From positions 31,639,006 to 31,703,005 of the forward strand of contig OY783195.1 in assembly GCA_963678675.1 (NCBI GenBank): a stretch of 64,000 nucleotides of DNA. The letters run 5' to 3'. How positions within the stretch are numbered: position 1 is the first letter of the stretch; the number at the start of each line of letters is the position of its first letter. The notes beneath the pieces are model-generated. The model searched no databases. It was not told the DNA's origin and saw only the letters and a list, made by a program, of their open reading frames with translations. A program made the position numbers and the translations under genes. The stretch is from Xiphydria camelus. Lineage: Eukaryota > Arthropoda > Insecta > Hymenoptera > Xiphydriidae. This document shows positions 11,059 to 23,973 of the stretch, in pieces.

Positions 11059-12556
11059 TTACGAAGCCATTCTGGAGAGGATGGCGACTGAAAATTATTC
11101 CATAAAATTAACCGCAAACATGAATCCACGTCTACGAATGCGCGCGAGGTATAATAGTGCGCTCGATGTTGCCAGTCATCGCGCCTTGCCGCAGGGGTAT
11201 TTTCCTGGCCTTTCCTGTTTTTCCCTCGACCGACGATCCGGGCGAGTGAATCGTCGACGAGGACTGCGAAGCGTTTTTGTTTTCGATAGCGCCCGAGGCG
11301 TCGTTCCATTTGAGGCTCGCGACGCTCAACGATCGAACGTATCGCGTTGTGCCGCGACGGGCGATAAGCGCGCCCGCTACGATTGAGGTCGTAATCGGCT
11401 AGACACGCTGATCTCGCGGACCGCGCTTCTACGCCATCTGATCCGCCTCGCGCGTCGAGATCCAATGTCATCGAATCGACGATTTTACGAGCATTTTTGT
11501 TTCGGCAAAATCTATGCGATATTATTACGTAGATCGGTGCGAAGATACGCAACCTCGAAAGACCTTCGCATCGCGACGAGAAGGCGGACGGTGGCGTAGC
11601 GTGCGTGCGCGTACACACGACACGCATCGTCCTCCGACCACGCGATTGCGTGCGAAATCAATGTCGTTATAATCGTCGGGGAGAGACGAATGGGAGGAAC
11701 GAATAATCCGTGAGTGGAGAGCAGTTGACGAGACGCGATCGTTGAAGAACTATCGATTGATTCCGTGAATACACGGAAGAAAAATAAATCGTAGCATCTC
11801 TACGAAGCTTCTGGTAAATTTCGGGATAAGGCCGATTTATCGTTACGATGACTACATTTTTCTTTTTTTTTTTGTAAAAATTACCGCAACGCTTGCAACT
11901 TCTATATGTTTGACTATAATTGTTCATAAAATTGTATTTCATATTCAACGTAACGATAAGTTGGCCTTGTCTCGGAATTTGTAAATACTGCGATTTATTT
12001 CTTTCCCCATAGTGTGCGTCAAAAAATCGAAGTGTCTTTTAAACAATATCGGGAGACGCGACAATTCCAAGGGAATAAGATTTTGTCGACTGTCGACACC
12101 TCTGAAATCGAGCGCTAAATGAATCTATTTTAGGACGAGCTCGATTCGGCCGCGAAACGTCGGGAATAGCTGCTATGTACCGGGGAAAGAAAGCGAGGGG
12201 GCGGATGTCCGCATCCTGGACTCCCTCCTCGCGTGCGTTTGTCGTCGCGTAAATGACAACCGACACCCGAGTGATTGCGTCATCGGGACATCCAGCGGCG
12301 GCGACAGCCTCCTTTATCTTCGTTGCATTGACACGTATGTACGCGTGCACGCGGACGCGCGAGTGTGGGATAGGACGGCTCTCATGTGGGCGACGACCCG
12401 CGGTTGGCTTAAATGGTCGCGTCTCGTTGACGTTAATAAAAATCGTCGGGATGGGGAAAAAAAAGCGGCGGGGAAAAAGTAGGTACGGTGGCTTCGCGAT
12501 GATGGGGGAGATGGAGGAGCGGGGGGAGGTATCACCGAAGAAGATGCGGCAGGATA

Positions 12557-12812
12557 CACTGGAAGAGTAATTGCTAGCGCGTCAAATAGATATTTCTTGA
12601 ACGAAGAACGTATGATCTTGAAAATGTTCAAGAATGCAGAGGTTCTTGGTCGAAGAATATAATATATCTATTCTTGTGACCGGAGAATATCTTCGTTGGG
12701 ACGAGAAAATTTTCCAATGAAATATTATCTCGTACGAATTGATCCTGGAATTACATCATGTTTTTCATTGAAAAACAAATTTTCTCAGCACCGACAATTA
12801 TTATTCTCTCTT
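12557..12812 (+). mobile_element. Family G element
   Basis: Starts CACTGGAAGAGTAATTGCTAG after a TA. Contains GAAGAATATAATATATCTATTC and ATTGATCCTGGAATTACATC, shared with the copy at 28613. The right border is approximate. Confidence 0.72.
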
Positions 12813-14559
12813 CGCGATAAGTCGAGATGCGCGTATCGTCTTTGTTTTCGGTAAAGCGTACCCACATCACCTCGCGTGTGCGCTCCATAAAAAATTAGTT
12901 CCGGCCGCATTCGCTCTAAATAATCACCGGACAAGCGGGCCACGTCCCATTGACACGGTGAAATTGTTTCGTGCCGACGGATATTCGTCATTTTCAAAAG
13001 TCAACGCGCGCGTATTGTAGTTCGGCCAGCTATTTAAACGCAACTCTCGATTCAACGGGAGACGTACACACTCGGGTTCTCTTCGTGACGAAAGGAAGAG
13101 AGAAAGGAGAGAGTCCGCCAAGAGTTCATCGCGCGACAGTGTTGAAGCGACGAAGGGAACGCGCGTCGCGTGTCGTACCGTACACACAATGGACCGCAGA
13201 TATGTATACACACTCTCGCGTGCGAACGCGAGAACTAACGCGCGTTTCCCCGTGCTCGGTCCGTCCTTCGTCGCGTTGGCCCGCTGCACGGTGCCTGCGC
13301 GTTTCACTCGCGAGAAACCGTTCGCTTCCTCTGTAGATTCCGGCGATAACGATTGCACCGCGCGTCGACTACCGTATGACGGGTTTGCCGCTAACCCGAG
13401 AGACGGCGCGGCAGAGTCGCGCGACCGCTATAATTTTCGACCCCTCGAGATCGGCGCGTAGCGGGACGTGCCTCGATGAGAGCGATCCGTCGCTCCTCGG
13501 CTCTCGATCCTCTTCGAATTGTTCCATCGCCTTCCTCTCCCACGGTTATTCTATCCCCGATCGAGTGCCTCTCGCAGGCTCTATCTTCATCGCGCACTCC
13601 GATCTTCGGGGGATCGAGGCGTCTACGTGCTCGAGAGTGCTCGTTATTACGAACTCATTCGAGGATAGAACTCTTTCCCGGGGAAAACGACGAGAGATTT
13701 AGAGGAAGGTCCTTCGACGACGTGTGATAGGTACCTACTACGCGTATTGGAAACAGCGACGACTCGGGCTCTAAATCAAAACGACAGCGATGTGCTACGA
13801 GCATCTAGTGGACTCGTCGAAAATAAATGACTTCCAAGGAAGAAATATCTCGTCCCCCTTCTCCCTCCTTCTCGATATATAGTACGTTCGAAAGTGATTT
13901 CGCCCGACGACTCAGGCGGTGCCTGCCTGCGTCTTTTATCGTTCTTTTTTTCCACTACCTACAAAATCCTTATTAATGCTCGACCATCTTTCACTTCCCT
14001 CCCCGTTCACGCTCGGGCGCGTCTACACTGTGCCCTCGCGCGTCGCCCTAACGGGCTTATCCTGGCGCAAACACGACCTCTCATTTTTTGCCGGAATTTT
14101 CCGGCGTCTAATTATTTATTCACGAGTGTCTCCTCGCGCGGGTCACGAATGGGCGTACGGATTCTCTCGGCGCCGGCAGGATGCAACCGAAGGGGCAGCT
14201 GTGCGAAGGGGGTGATGTCGGTATCTGCGCGCGCGCGCGTCTTTCGCCATCCGTTCGTCGGTCCACGGAGGAGCTTCTCCGTTCATCCGAGTCACAGCGC
14301 GCGATAAGGTCTTCCCTCCCCTCTACACGGCGGGGTGTACCGAGAGGAATTCAAACGATGTCTTACTTTTAGAACAGGTATCCGTGGCTCGATGTCGAGA
14401 TAAAGAGACGATCTATTTTTAGAAAATAACGCGGCGGTCACGCCGCCGTCGCTGCCGCTATTATAAGAGTACCTCGAATGACCGATGCCATATCGCGACG
14501 AAAATTTGACGAATTCGTCTTTCGCGTGAGGGGTGGATAACATAAATTGAACGCTTTTT

Positions 14560-15615
14560 CGTTTATCGTATTCGAAAAAAATCCCTGATAACTTATATTT
14601 CCTTTGCTATATCGACCTAATGACCATGATTTTCGTAATCAGCGCGAAAGAATATATGGAATAGAGTGGATCAGTGATCGATTCCAGCGATTTGCATTTT
14701 AAGCAAAGTGTCAAGTTTTTCGAGAAAATTTGAATCTTCGGAATTGAAGTCTCGACCACCCTATCCGATGTATTTTTTGACGCTGATTCCGAAAATCGCT
14801 ATTATATTGATGAAATCTGAAAGGAAGGCCGAGATATCGATGATTTTTCGTGAAAAAAATAATTTTTTTCTACACAAAATCGCTGATAACTTATATTTCC
14901 TTTGCGATATCGACCAAATGGCCATGATTTTCGTAATCAGCGTGAAAAAATACATCGGATAGAGTGGTCGAGAGTTCGATTTCGGAGATTTCGATTTTTG
15001 CAAAAATTTAATACCTTAAAATTTTCGTAAAAATCGAAATCTCTGGAATCGATCGCTGATCCACCCTATTCTATGTATTTTTTCACGCTGATTACGAAAA
15101 TCATGGTCATTCGGTCGATATCGCAAAGGAAATATAAGTTATCAGCGATTTTGTGTAGAAAAAAATCACTTTTTTCACGAAAAATCATCGATATCCCTGC
15201 CTTCCTTTGAGATTTCATCAATATAATAGCGATTTTCGTAATCAGCGTCAAAAAATACATCGGATAGAGTGGTCGAGAGTTTGATTTCGGAGATTTCGAT
15301 TTTTGCGAAAATTTAAGGCATAGGTATACCTTAAAATTTTCGTAAAAATCGAAATCTCTGGAATCGATCGCTGATCCACCCTATTCTATGTATTTTTTCA
15401 CGCTGATTACGAAAATCATGGTCATTCGGTCGATATCGCAAAGGAAATATAAGTTATCAGCGATTTTGTGTAGAAAAAAATTACCTTTTTCACGAAAAAT
15501 CATCGATATCCCTGCCTTCCTTTGAGATTTCATCAATATAATAGCGATTTTCTTAATCAGCACGAAAAAATACATAAGATAGGCTGGTCAAGAGCCAGAT
15601 TCCTGAGATTTCGAT
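14560..15615. repeat. Array of inverted-repeat units, family H
   Basis: Three full units of about 205 bp (14755-14960, 15060-15262, 15375-15577) and a partial one on the left. Each unit begins with GATGTATTTTTTGACGCTGA or its like and ends with the inverse (TCAGCGTGAAAAAATACAT). The first is inverted relative to the other two. The second and third are about 97% identical and 315 bp apart, a recent tandem duplication. Spacers are palindromic around TTAAGGCATAGGTATACCTTAA. Short frames read through units but are not conserved as protein. Confidence 0.85.
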
Positions 15616-16136
15616 TTTTGCGAAAAATTGAAAAAATGTTAAGCTGTATTTAGGTTTTCTCAGTGTAACTATTCAGTGACTATACCGACGTGTATACGTA
15701 GACGTTCACTCGGTAGAAAGAGATTTCATTCGAATTTTGGAAAATGCATGATCGAGCGGGCGATACGAGCGAACGAAAGTCTACCCGATAAAGGCCGAGA
15801 CAGACATGGCCGCACCGCGCCCGCAGCGACTGTTGGCCGTGTGTCGGTCAACTGTCGGTGACGGCGACGCGAAAAGCCGGTGCCCACATAGCCGCGCCGC
15901 GCCCGCACCGTGTTTTTGGCCGTGTATTGGAGGTGCGTCGTACGTACACAACGAAACAGAACCGACTAGTCCCTACCTAACCACGCCGACAGCACCGCAC
16001 CGAGCCCGCACCGTGCCTGACTAGTTTCGTTTACTTTTTGACGGGCGCGGTGCGGTCTCGAGAGTTAACTTTCGAGTGCAAAGGGTTAATAAAATAATTA
16101 AATCTATATTTTTATTTTTATAAATGAAATAATCAA

Positions 16137-16720
16137 TTAATTACACTTTTTACATACATATATGACTGGTTTCTCTTTCATGCATTTTCCGCAGACAAAT
16201 TTTTTACAAATTATGCAAGTTTGAGTGGTTTTATTATCCGTGTACCTACAATCTTATTTGGCATTTCCTTCGTGATTGGGAATTATTGCTTGGGCTGCTT
16301 GATGTTCCTTCTTGTAGGTTTTCCTTTTCTTCTTCAAGGAATTCGTAATACTGTGACGAGTTCATCTGCAATTATCTGCACTTCAATTATTAAAATATTT
16401 ACACAGTTTTCTAAATTTATTCCTGGAATTTTTTAATTCAAGTTAACTTTAAAACCAATTATTTCAGACTTACCAAAAATTCACTTAAACCCTTTTACTT
16501 CCAGGCCCCTCAATTGTAACGGGAAACGCTGTCTTGGTATCTTTATTCCAGTTGTTGCCTGATGGAGTATCCATGCATTGATTTCAGCGAAATCCAGGTT
16601 ATTGAAAAATACGTGTACAGGCCATCTATTGCATTTTGATTTCACGCTATATTTTCGCGCCATTTGGTGAACCATATCGACGCGAAATTTAGTCTTATTA
16701 TAATAACTAATTGTTTCGGG
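16137..16720 (-). pseudogene. PiggyBac-like transposase 3' fragment, copy A
   Basis: Read on the minus strand, this fragment has the piggyBac hallmark SYYNKTKFGVD, whose Asp corresponds to the third catalytic acidic residue of the family, followed by MARKYSVKSKCNRWPVHVFF. The C-terminus has the Cys-rich finger (CIICKKFVCGKC, then VCKKCN) before a TAA at 16137-16139. An in-frame TGA follows the VKGFK residues near 16480, where copy B has a Cys codon, and the stretch between that and the finger is frameshifted. The N-terminal two thirds of the transposase are absent. It cannot encode an active enzyme. Confidence 0.88.
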
Positions 16721-16728
16721 TATTAGCT

Positions 16729-17492
16729 TTCTATTATTTTTGGTTTTTATGCATTTATGTTTTTAAAACTCAGTATCGTAACTTTTTTTGTGAACTGTAA
16801 ATAAAATGAGATCATTTATTTTATGGCATTATATTATACATACGTTAAATTGTACATACTTACTTAGATCCGGGAAAGTTCCTCATTGTCACGGGGTCGA
16901 GGAGCGACCAGTACGTTCGAAAACCTCCGAGCGACCGGAACAGCTCGCAAATAAAGTTAATGCATTGTTTGTTTTCCCTTACAAATTGGTGAAATTGTAT
17001 TCATTCTAAACCCACCACACAAGATTAATTTGGCGCGTATAGTCCGTCGCGCAAAGACGGAACATTGTTTATTAGAATAGGTATTGCGGGAAACGGCTTA
17101 TTTCGATCCGTCCGTTAATTAATTATTTCCGGAAAAGGGGTACGACGGAACATAGACTCTAGTCTTTATGACCGTCCCGTCGTTTGACAGAAAGGATCGG
17201 AAGCGACGAACCCCGTCCGCGACGGCCCCTGCTACATATGGTCCCTGCCGGGCCGTATCTTGCCGGGCCGTAGTACAGTTGTTTGAGTGTGTGTATGTAC
17301 TAGCTATGCTCCCCAAACCCCGGGGGGGTAAGTACCTGGCTCCGCGCATCGGGTCCCAAGATCGCCGGGGGTCTTGGCGACACGGTTTTGTCCACGCATT
17401 TATGAAAACATTATTTTATATAATACAATATAATATATAGTAATAAAAAGGAGAAGGAAAGGATTTGATCCAGTCAGTATTTTGACGGGCCG
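16729..17492. other. Unique spacer of the piggyBac foldback
   Basis: The 760-bp loop between the two arms. It has AT-rich flanks and a GC-rich middle (about 17170-17400) with short repeats of GCCGGGCCGTA and a run of seven G. No transposase motif, gene or RNA was recognised. It may be captured flanking DNA. Confidence 0.5.
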
Positions 17493-17502
17493 AGCTATAA
17501 CA

Positions 17503-18083
17503 CCCGAAACAATTAGTTATTATAATAAGACTAAATTTGGCGTCGATATGGTTCACCAAATGGCGCGAAAATATAGCGTGAAATCAAAATGCAATAGATG
17601 GCCTGTACACGTATTTTTCAATATCCTGGATTTCGCTGAAATCAATGCATAGATACTCCATCAGGCAACAACTGGAATAAAGATACCAAGGCAGCGTTTC
17701 CTGTTACAATTGAGGGGCCTGGAAGTAAAAGGGTTTAAGTGCATTTTTGGTCGGTCTGAAATAATTGACTGTAAAGTTAACTTGAATTAAAAATTCCGCA
17801 ATAAGTTTAGAAAATTGTGTAAATATTTTAATAATTGAAGTGTAGATAATTGCAGATGGACTCGTCACAGAGTATTACGAATTCCTTGAAGAAGAAAAAG
17901 AAAACCTTCAACAAGGAACATCAAGCAGCCCAAGCAATAATTCCCAATCACGAAGAAAATGCTAAATAAGATTGTAGATATACGGATAATAAAACCACTA
18001 AAACTTGCATAATTTGTAAAAAATTTGTCTGCGGAAAATGCATGAAAGAGAAACCAGTCATAATATGTAAAAATTGTAATTAA
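17503..18083 (+). pseudogene. PiggyBac-like transposase 3' fragment, copy B
   Basis: A near-identical inverted partner of copy A with the same start point in the coding frame (PETISYYNKTKFGVD) and the same C-terminal finger (CIICKKFVCGKC, then ICKNCN) ending at TAA 18081-18083. It has its own disabling change: a TAG replaces a Trp codon shortly after EINA (about 17650), a site intact in copy A. Both copies start at the same residue and carry different stop codons, so a single 3' half was copied or inverted first and the two arms then decayed separately. Confidence 0.88.
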
Positions 18084-19005
18084 TTGATTATTTAATTTAT
18101 AAACATAAAAATATGTTTGATTATTTTATTAGAAATAAGAAATTATATTGAGAATTATTTCCTTTAATGAATTAAGAATTTTTTTCTAAAAATCAACATT
18201 TATTTCATAAGAATATGTATGGAAGCTCTTATAGGAAGAACAGATTGAAACTTCGTAGAGCCGACCGTGCCCGTCAAAAAGTAAAACGGCGCGGTGCGGG
18301 CTCGGTGCGGTGGTGTCGGCGCGGTGTCGTTGCGGTTAAGTGGGGACTAGGCGGTTCTATTCCGTTCTGTAACTTTCTCACCGTGTGATGGCCAACACTC
18401 GGTGCGGGCGCGGCGCGGGTGCGGTGCGGCTATGTCTGTCTAGGCCTTAATCCAAGAATCCTCCACGCGCGCCGCACGATGCAGACGCTTTCCAGAAATC
18501 GTACACCCAGCGGCCGCGTCGCGACAACCGTCGTGATTGATTCCTTCCGTGTGTCGCGGACGGAAACCATCGTCGTCGACGTGTAATACAATAGCCCTTG
18601 CCGTGAAAGTGTCAAAAGACAACGACGTCTCGAAGCGTTCCAGTGCGGCGTAGAACCGGAAGTGTCGGAGAAGGCCGGTGCACTTGGATGGAGAGTGAGG
18701 GAGAGCGCGTGCGTCGGCCGGAGGGAGAGAGAAATAAAGAGAGTGCAGGGGGAAGTGGAAAGATTGGATTCGTTATGCAAACATAGAAACTCCGGCAAAA
18801 ACGATATCGCTGCCGTAACTCTACTCGCTCCCGTAGGCACGGACGGTGCGCGCGCGCGAGTGCGTACCTACATTCGCGACCTACAACGTCCGGCAGAGCA
18901 AGCGCAGCGTCGTCTACGAGCGGAAATGGCTCGACGCTCCGCGACTCTGAACGTTTCGCGCCGCGAAATATTCGAATGGAGCGTTTTCGCGTGTGCCGGC
19001 AGCTC

Positions 19006-19256
19006 GACTGAGAAAAATAATCGGGTTAAAATGTCAAAACGCATCTAATTAAGGCGTTTAGTTGTTCTAATCAAAGTATTGGTCAATTGAACCAAATATC
19101 TAATTATCTAGTTATTCCAACCAAACATTCAGTTATTCTTACCAAAAAATTGATCAGTTTAACCGAGCAGGCGGAGAGGATCCATATTTCACCAAACGAT
19201 TTGGCCATATGGTTTCCAGGATTTTGGTCAAATTGACCGGGTTATTTTTCTCAGTG
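19006..19256 (+). mobile_element. Family E element
   Basis: A full-length copy (about 250 bp), ACTGAGAAAAATAATCGGG to GGGTTATTTTTCTCAGTG. The interior has repeated GTTATTC-AACCAAA motifs and CACCAAACGATTTGG. Intron 3. Confidence 0.85.
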
Positions 19257-19879
19257 TCGTCGCGGCGAGCGCGCTCAACCGCCCATCGGCGGCTTCGCTG
19301 CATCGCCGTGAAAAACGTTGGGGTGCAATGGCTATGCGCGATACTAATTGAAACGATCCGTCAGGAACGCGTAAGAGGATCTTTTTTCCAGGGTTGTTCC
19401 ACTGCTGCGGGCTAGGACCATTAGGTGCCCAGTCGCGTTCGCGGCCTTCTCTCGCGCGAGGAAGCCTTTCTCTCCGTCTCTCTCCCTCCGGCTCTCTCGG
19501 ATAACGGATTCGCCGTAAGACAAGACTCGCGTCACCTGCGGCGTAGCGATAAGCATGGCACCTGAGCGCGCTTTGGCCGCGGAGAATGCACTCGAACTTT
19601 TTTACCGCTGGAATGGTATCGCGGTTACGTGTCGGATGGGGTAGAGAGATTGGCAGTTGATATACCGCAGCTGATCTTGGCAATATCATGTACCTCTATA
19701 TCGCGTGACAATCTCGAGACTCGTAACTGCAGCTGGAATGGAACGGGATAATCGGTGTCGGAATTGGGCGTCCACTTCGGTCGCGACTATTTCGTTATCT
19801 GTGCACTTTTCGTTGAAGTCGGGGGAATACTTTTCTGGTGGTCGAATCTCGGGCTAAACGAAAGTCTACCAGCATATTT

Positions 19880-20072
19880 AAAAAATGATTAGGTTAAAAT
19901 GACACATCGCATCTAGTTTGACGCGTTTAGTTATTCCAACCGAATGTTCAGTTATTCCAAATAAAAAATAATCAGTTTAATTGAACAGATGGAAAGTCCA
20001 TATTTGACCAAACGGTTTGGTCATCGTCTCCAGAGGATTTGGATTAAATTGCCCGAGACATTTTTCTCGGTG
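19880..20072 (+). mobile_element. Family E element, left end eroded
   Basis: Contains GATTAGGTTAAAATGACACA and ends ACATTTTTCTCGGTG; the left CACTGAG terminus is lost. Intron 3. Confidence 0.75.
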
Positions 20073-21149
20073 CAATACTTATTTGCGAAACTTTGACAGG
20101 TTGTGAGATAATTGCGATTGAACAGAGTTCGTTTCGGTTGGCCATTAGTTTTTCTCGTCGTTTCGCGGGGTACACGGATAGTTATGCACCCAAACGTAAT
20201 TGCCACCTCGACTCCTCGCTACCCACCTTTCCTTTGGCAGCTCGCAGTCGCCGCGCAACCCTCGAACAGTCGATAAATCGAGAGGCGGTGGTGACGGGGC
20301 TGACGCGAGGCTTTCCCGTGACTGTTGGAAGCGCTCCGAGCGGCGCAGTGCTCGCATTATCGCGGTTTAATCGACCGGACGGAACCCGACGACGACCTTT
20401 GTAGGATTTCTTTAGCGGGCGCAAAAGTCTACGGGAAGATTTTGGTTTGTCAGGGGCTGCAAATGATTCGGGGATGGGTGGACGAAGGGATGCCGCGCGG
20501 CGGATACAACGTCGGCCCGTGTTTCTTTTATTCGCGGTGGGAGATAGAGGGTCCCGGGGGATGTTTTCTCGAAGAGTCAATCGACCGGAAACATCGACGT
20601 CTTTTTAACGAAGTCGACGTGTGCGAACGAGCAGTCCGTCGAGTCGCGTCGGATTCTTCGCGGAAGCTCTCCGCAACGAAAACGAGGGTAGTTCGGGGTG
20701 TCTCGTTGGGGGGAAGAGGGAAAGTAAGATGAATATCATATATACCGGTTTGAGATGGAGAGAGAATCGTATCTCAGTTTCGAGCGATTTCACTGCGCAC
20801 AGATATCCTGGAGTATTTTGCTAAATGTACAGTCGTAGTCGGGTACGCGTGTATGTTTTTGCTAAAGTTCTGAAAAATCCCGCGAGAAACACACGCGGCC
20901 GTTTCGTTGCAAAAAATCGAGACCGAGAAAAATTCCTTTCGCTTCGCCTCGGCCATTCGATACTCCGAAAATAAGGAAAACAATATCCAGAGGCACGCGC
21001 GAACACACAGGGAGGTCCTGTATATTTTTCTTTCGAGGCGGCCTACATCCGAGCGTTACGAGGACGGAGTATAGAGGTCGGCCCTCGGATACGAGCGCGC
21101 GAAGAATTTCGCCGTACGATTAAAGAGCTGTAAAGGTTTTCGTTCTTGT

Positions 21150-21575
21150 AATATTAGGATATCCCTTGATATTTTCGCAAAAATCGAAATTTTTTAAATT
21201 CAATTCTCAGTCACCCGATCCGATGTATTATTTCGCGCTGATTCCGAAAATCGTGGATTTATTGAGCAAACGTCGAAGGAACGCCGAGATTTTCGCGATT
21301 TTTTAATGGGAAAACTTATACATTTCCATATGTAGAATTGTTGATATTTTAGATTTTCTTCGAGATGTGAACCAAATAACCGTGTTTTTCGTAATCAGCG
21401 TGAAAAAATACACGAGACAGGGTGATCGAGCGATTGATTCCAAAGATTTCAATTTTTGAGAAAATTCCAAAATCTCCTAACATTTTCGTACAAATCGAAA
21501 TCTCCTGGAATTGAACTCCTCGTCATCCTATCCGATGCATGTTTTTTCACACTAATTTCGAGAATCCTTTGAGAT
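21150..21575. repeat. Family H copy
   Basis: Contains TCCGATGTATTATTTCGCGC, TTTTCGTAATCAGCGTGAAA and palindromic spacers around AATCGAAATCTCC. Diverged from the 15-kb array. Intron 3. Confidence 0.75.
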
Positions 21576-22856
21576 ATGGGTGATTTAACTTGGTGTTCCT
21601 TGTGTGAAATATGCAACTCTATACGCGCGACGGACTCAGCCGGATTAGAGGGAGGGGGGAGAGAGAGAGTGGGAGGGAGATCGAAGGAAAAGAAGATGTA
21701 AACGGGAGTAGCAAATGAAAGAGTTCCAACGAGCGCAACGCGAGACGCGGACAGTGAGGAGTATTCATACTCGACATGTGTTCTCCGGGGCTATCATGCA
21801 TTCGCCTCGCAGACTTTCTCTGCCTTCCGCCAGATCCCATCGGAATCGTTTAATCGAACGCGAAATTTCATTTCGCGAACGCGAATTATACGCGGAGTCG
21901 TCATCGTGGGAAATCGTCTTCGACGACGAACGCCCTTGAATATCTATATTCCTGATAGACGAATTTTTTTTCCCTCCGATAATAACGACAGTGGAATTAA
22001 TCGTGGAAAGCCGCTGCGATTCGAACGGAGAGAAATTTCAAAAATAACCTCACACCGGAATTTCCGACAAAACCGTCGCGGCGACTCGGCAAAACGCGCG
22101 ACGAGAATAAAAGTCCTCGCGTGTGCCTCCGACTCCGTCAAAGGAGCCTTTCTCGTACGATCGATCGATCGACGATGACGAGGACGAAGCTGAAATTAGT
22201 TTCTGGCTCGGAACAAATTTTCGCCGCTGACCTCGCGGCGGAACGTGGCGTGGTTCTGGCGGGTTTCGTCTTACGCGGTTCGACGTTTTTCTCGATCGGT
22301 GGAGCAGCAGAGGGAGGGGAAAACATTGGGGAAGAAAGGATCGAAAGGGAGGCGCGGAGGATCCGCAACGGTTGCGGAGCGGTAGCGACGGCGAGCAGCA
22401 CGAGTCCGGGATCATTTATATCGAGCCCGTACGCTCTCGCGTCACGATGATCGACGATCTCGATCACAAAGGATTTCCTCGCGATCCTATAGCGCCGTAC
22501 CCCAGACGAGCGGTAACAATGCAATTCGACGGTGCGGGACTATGCCTCTGTTTACCCTGGAAATTATCGGCAATAGTCCCGAAAGGGAGACGCGTCCGTT
22601 TCTTCAGTCGCTCGCCCCGAGTATCCCGCATCCGGCCCGCACGAGACCTCCTGGCGCACGGTCCTCCGTCGGCTATTGGAGGGCTGTTGAGAAATTCGCG
22701 AGTCTTTTTGCGGAGCGTGCGACGCGGGGTCACGATCTCGGGACCTCGCAGGGAGTGGGACTATAGGCGTGTTCGGCCTGCGACCGTAACATTCTGGCCA
22801 CCGATATGTTGAAAAAATTCGCGATAGTTTGCGCAGGGCTAAGAAAAATGTGCCAG

Positions 22857-23100
22857 AATGAGAAAAATAACAGGATTGAAATAACAAAATGCATCTGGTC
22901 GAACACATTCAGTTATTCTAACCGAAATATGTACTGGTCAGTTGAACTAAATATCAAGTTGTCCTAACCAAATATTTAGTTATTCTAACGAAAAAGTGGT
23001 CAGTTTAACGAAACAGATAGAGAGGACCCGTATTTCTCCAAACGGTTTGGTTATCATATCTGAGACTTTTGTTTGATCGACCAATTTATTTTTCTCAATG
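22857..23100 (+). mobile_element. Family E element
   Basis: Runs AATGAGAAAAATAACAGG to TTTATTTTTCTCAATG, both ends with one change from CACTGAG. Interior typical of the family, including CCAAACGGTTTGGTTATC. Intron 3. Confidence 0.8.
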
Positions 23101-23973
23101 CAAATCCTCATGTACATTTTTCGCGAGACAAACACTAACAACACGACGAATTTTGGCACGCGTTCTCGTTGATCTTCGTCACGGGGTTTTACGGGATTCT
23201 GAGAGTGATCAATGTACACGGTACGCTGCGAATGATCCGCCTTGCAGGAACGAATTGATCCTTATTAATGATTGTACGCGTCCCAATCCCAACCGAACGC
23301 GCCCCTCGCGGCTGTGTTAAAAAACAAACAAACAAACAATCCAACCGTTTCGTCTTCGCTGCAACCATTAATAATTTCGACAAACGGCAGCGAAGTCTTG
23401 TAGATATCGATGATGAATTGAAACCGATTTTTCTTTCCCGCCTTTTTTCCCTCTTCGACTCTTGAACATTCTCGAACCACCGGTCTTTTTTGTCCAAGCA
23501 CCGAGGCTCTCGTCGATGCTCTCAATTGTCGATCCCCCTCGCCGTACTTACGCGCGCACATGCAGCTATCGACGCGGTCTTTTTTGATGTATTATAATTT
23601 CGCCGTCGCGCAACGGCTTTCCTTTGAGCAGGCGCTCGCGTACAACGCATCGCGTGACGTCGATCTTAGCCGGTCAGTCCTCCGATTGACGGGGACCGAT
23701 TTACAATGCCCCGCGTGAGAACGTAATGTTTGTACGTTTTCAGCTGGCTGCAAACTGCTCCCGTATTCGAGATACCGGTACATACCTATTTACTCGGCGA
23801 GTTATCATCGGATCATCGTTGCTGAGCTATTGATCTCGATAACGGAGCGAGATACGACGAAGCTTTAGGAACAAAAGTCGTTGAGATTTTAAAACCGAGC
23901 AATATCTTTTTTTTCTCATCAACTTTTTATCCCATCTGGCTTTATCCCCGAGATAGATAGCATCACTCGGGGA

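Larger units (their letters stand above)
15793..18446. mobile_element. PiggyBac-like foldback element (two 3' halves head to head)
   Basis: Two arms of roughly 940 bp are inverted copies of each other (about 15793-16728 and 17493-18446) around a central segment of about 760 bp that is not repeated. The outer ends match as terminal inverted repeats (GGCCGAGACAGACATGGCC on the left against GGCCTAGACAGACATAGCC on the right), followed by GC-rich subterminal repeats. A TTAA follows the right end (18447-18450) and TAAA precedes the left end, fitting the TTAA target of piggyBac elements with one mutation. Each arm carries the 3' part of a transposase reading outward. No 5' terminal part is visible in either arm. 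Confidence 0.85.

Noticed and set aside
14708..15575. Repeated 60-84-codon frames in the 15-kb array
   Set aside because: Similar frames arise from the repeat itself on both strands and carry no start or splice context. Changes between units look neutral.
14560..15615. CRISPR-like array
   Set aside because: Units are long, inverted and irregularly spaced in a eukaryotic intron; they are transposon-type repeats.
16221..16436. Hydrophobic 71-codon plus-strand frame
   Set aside because: It is the antisense of the piggyBac-like transposase C-terminal region.
17036..17400. Possible rRNA or tRNA fragment in the foldback loop
   Set aside because: GC-rich repeats were checked by eye for tRNA arms and conserved rRNA words; none was found.
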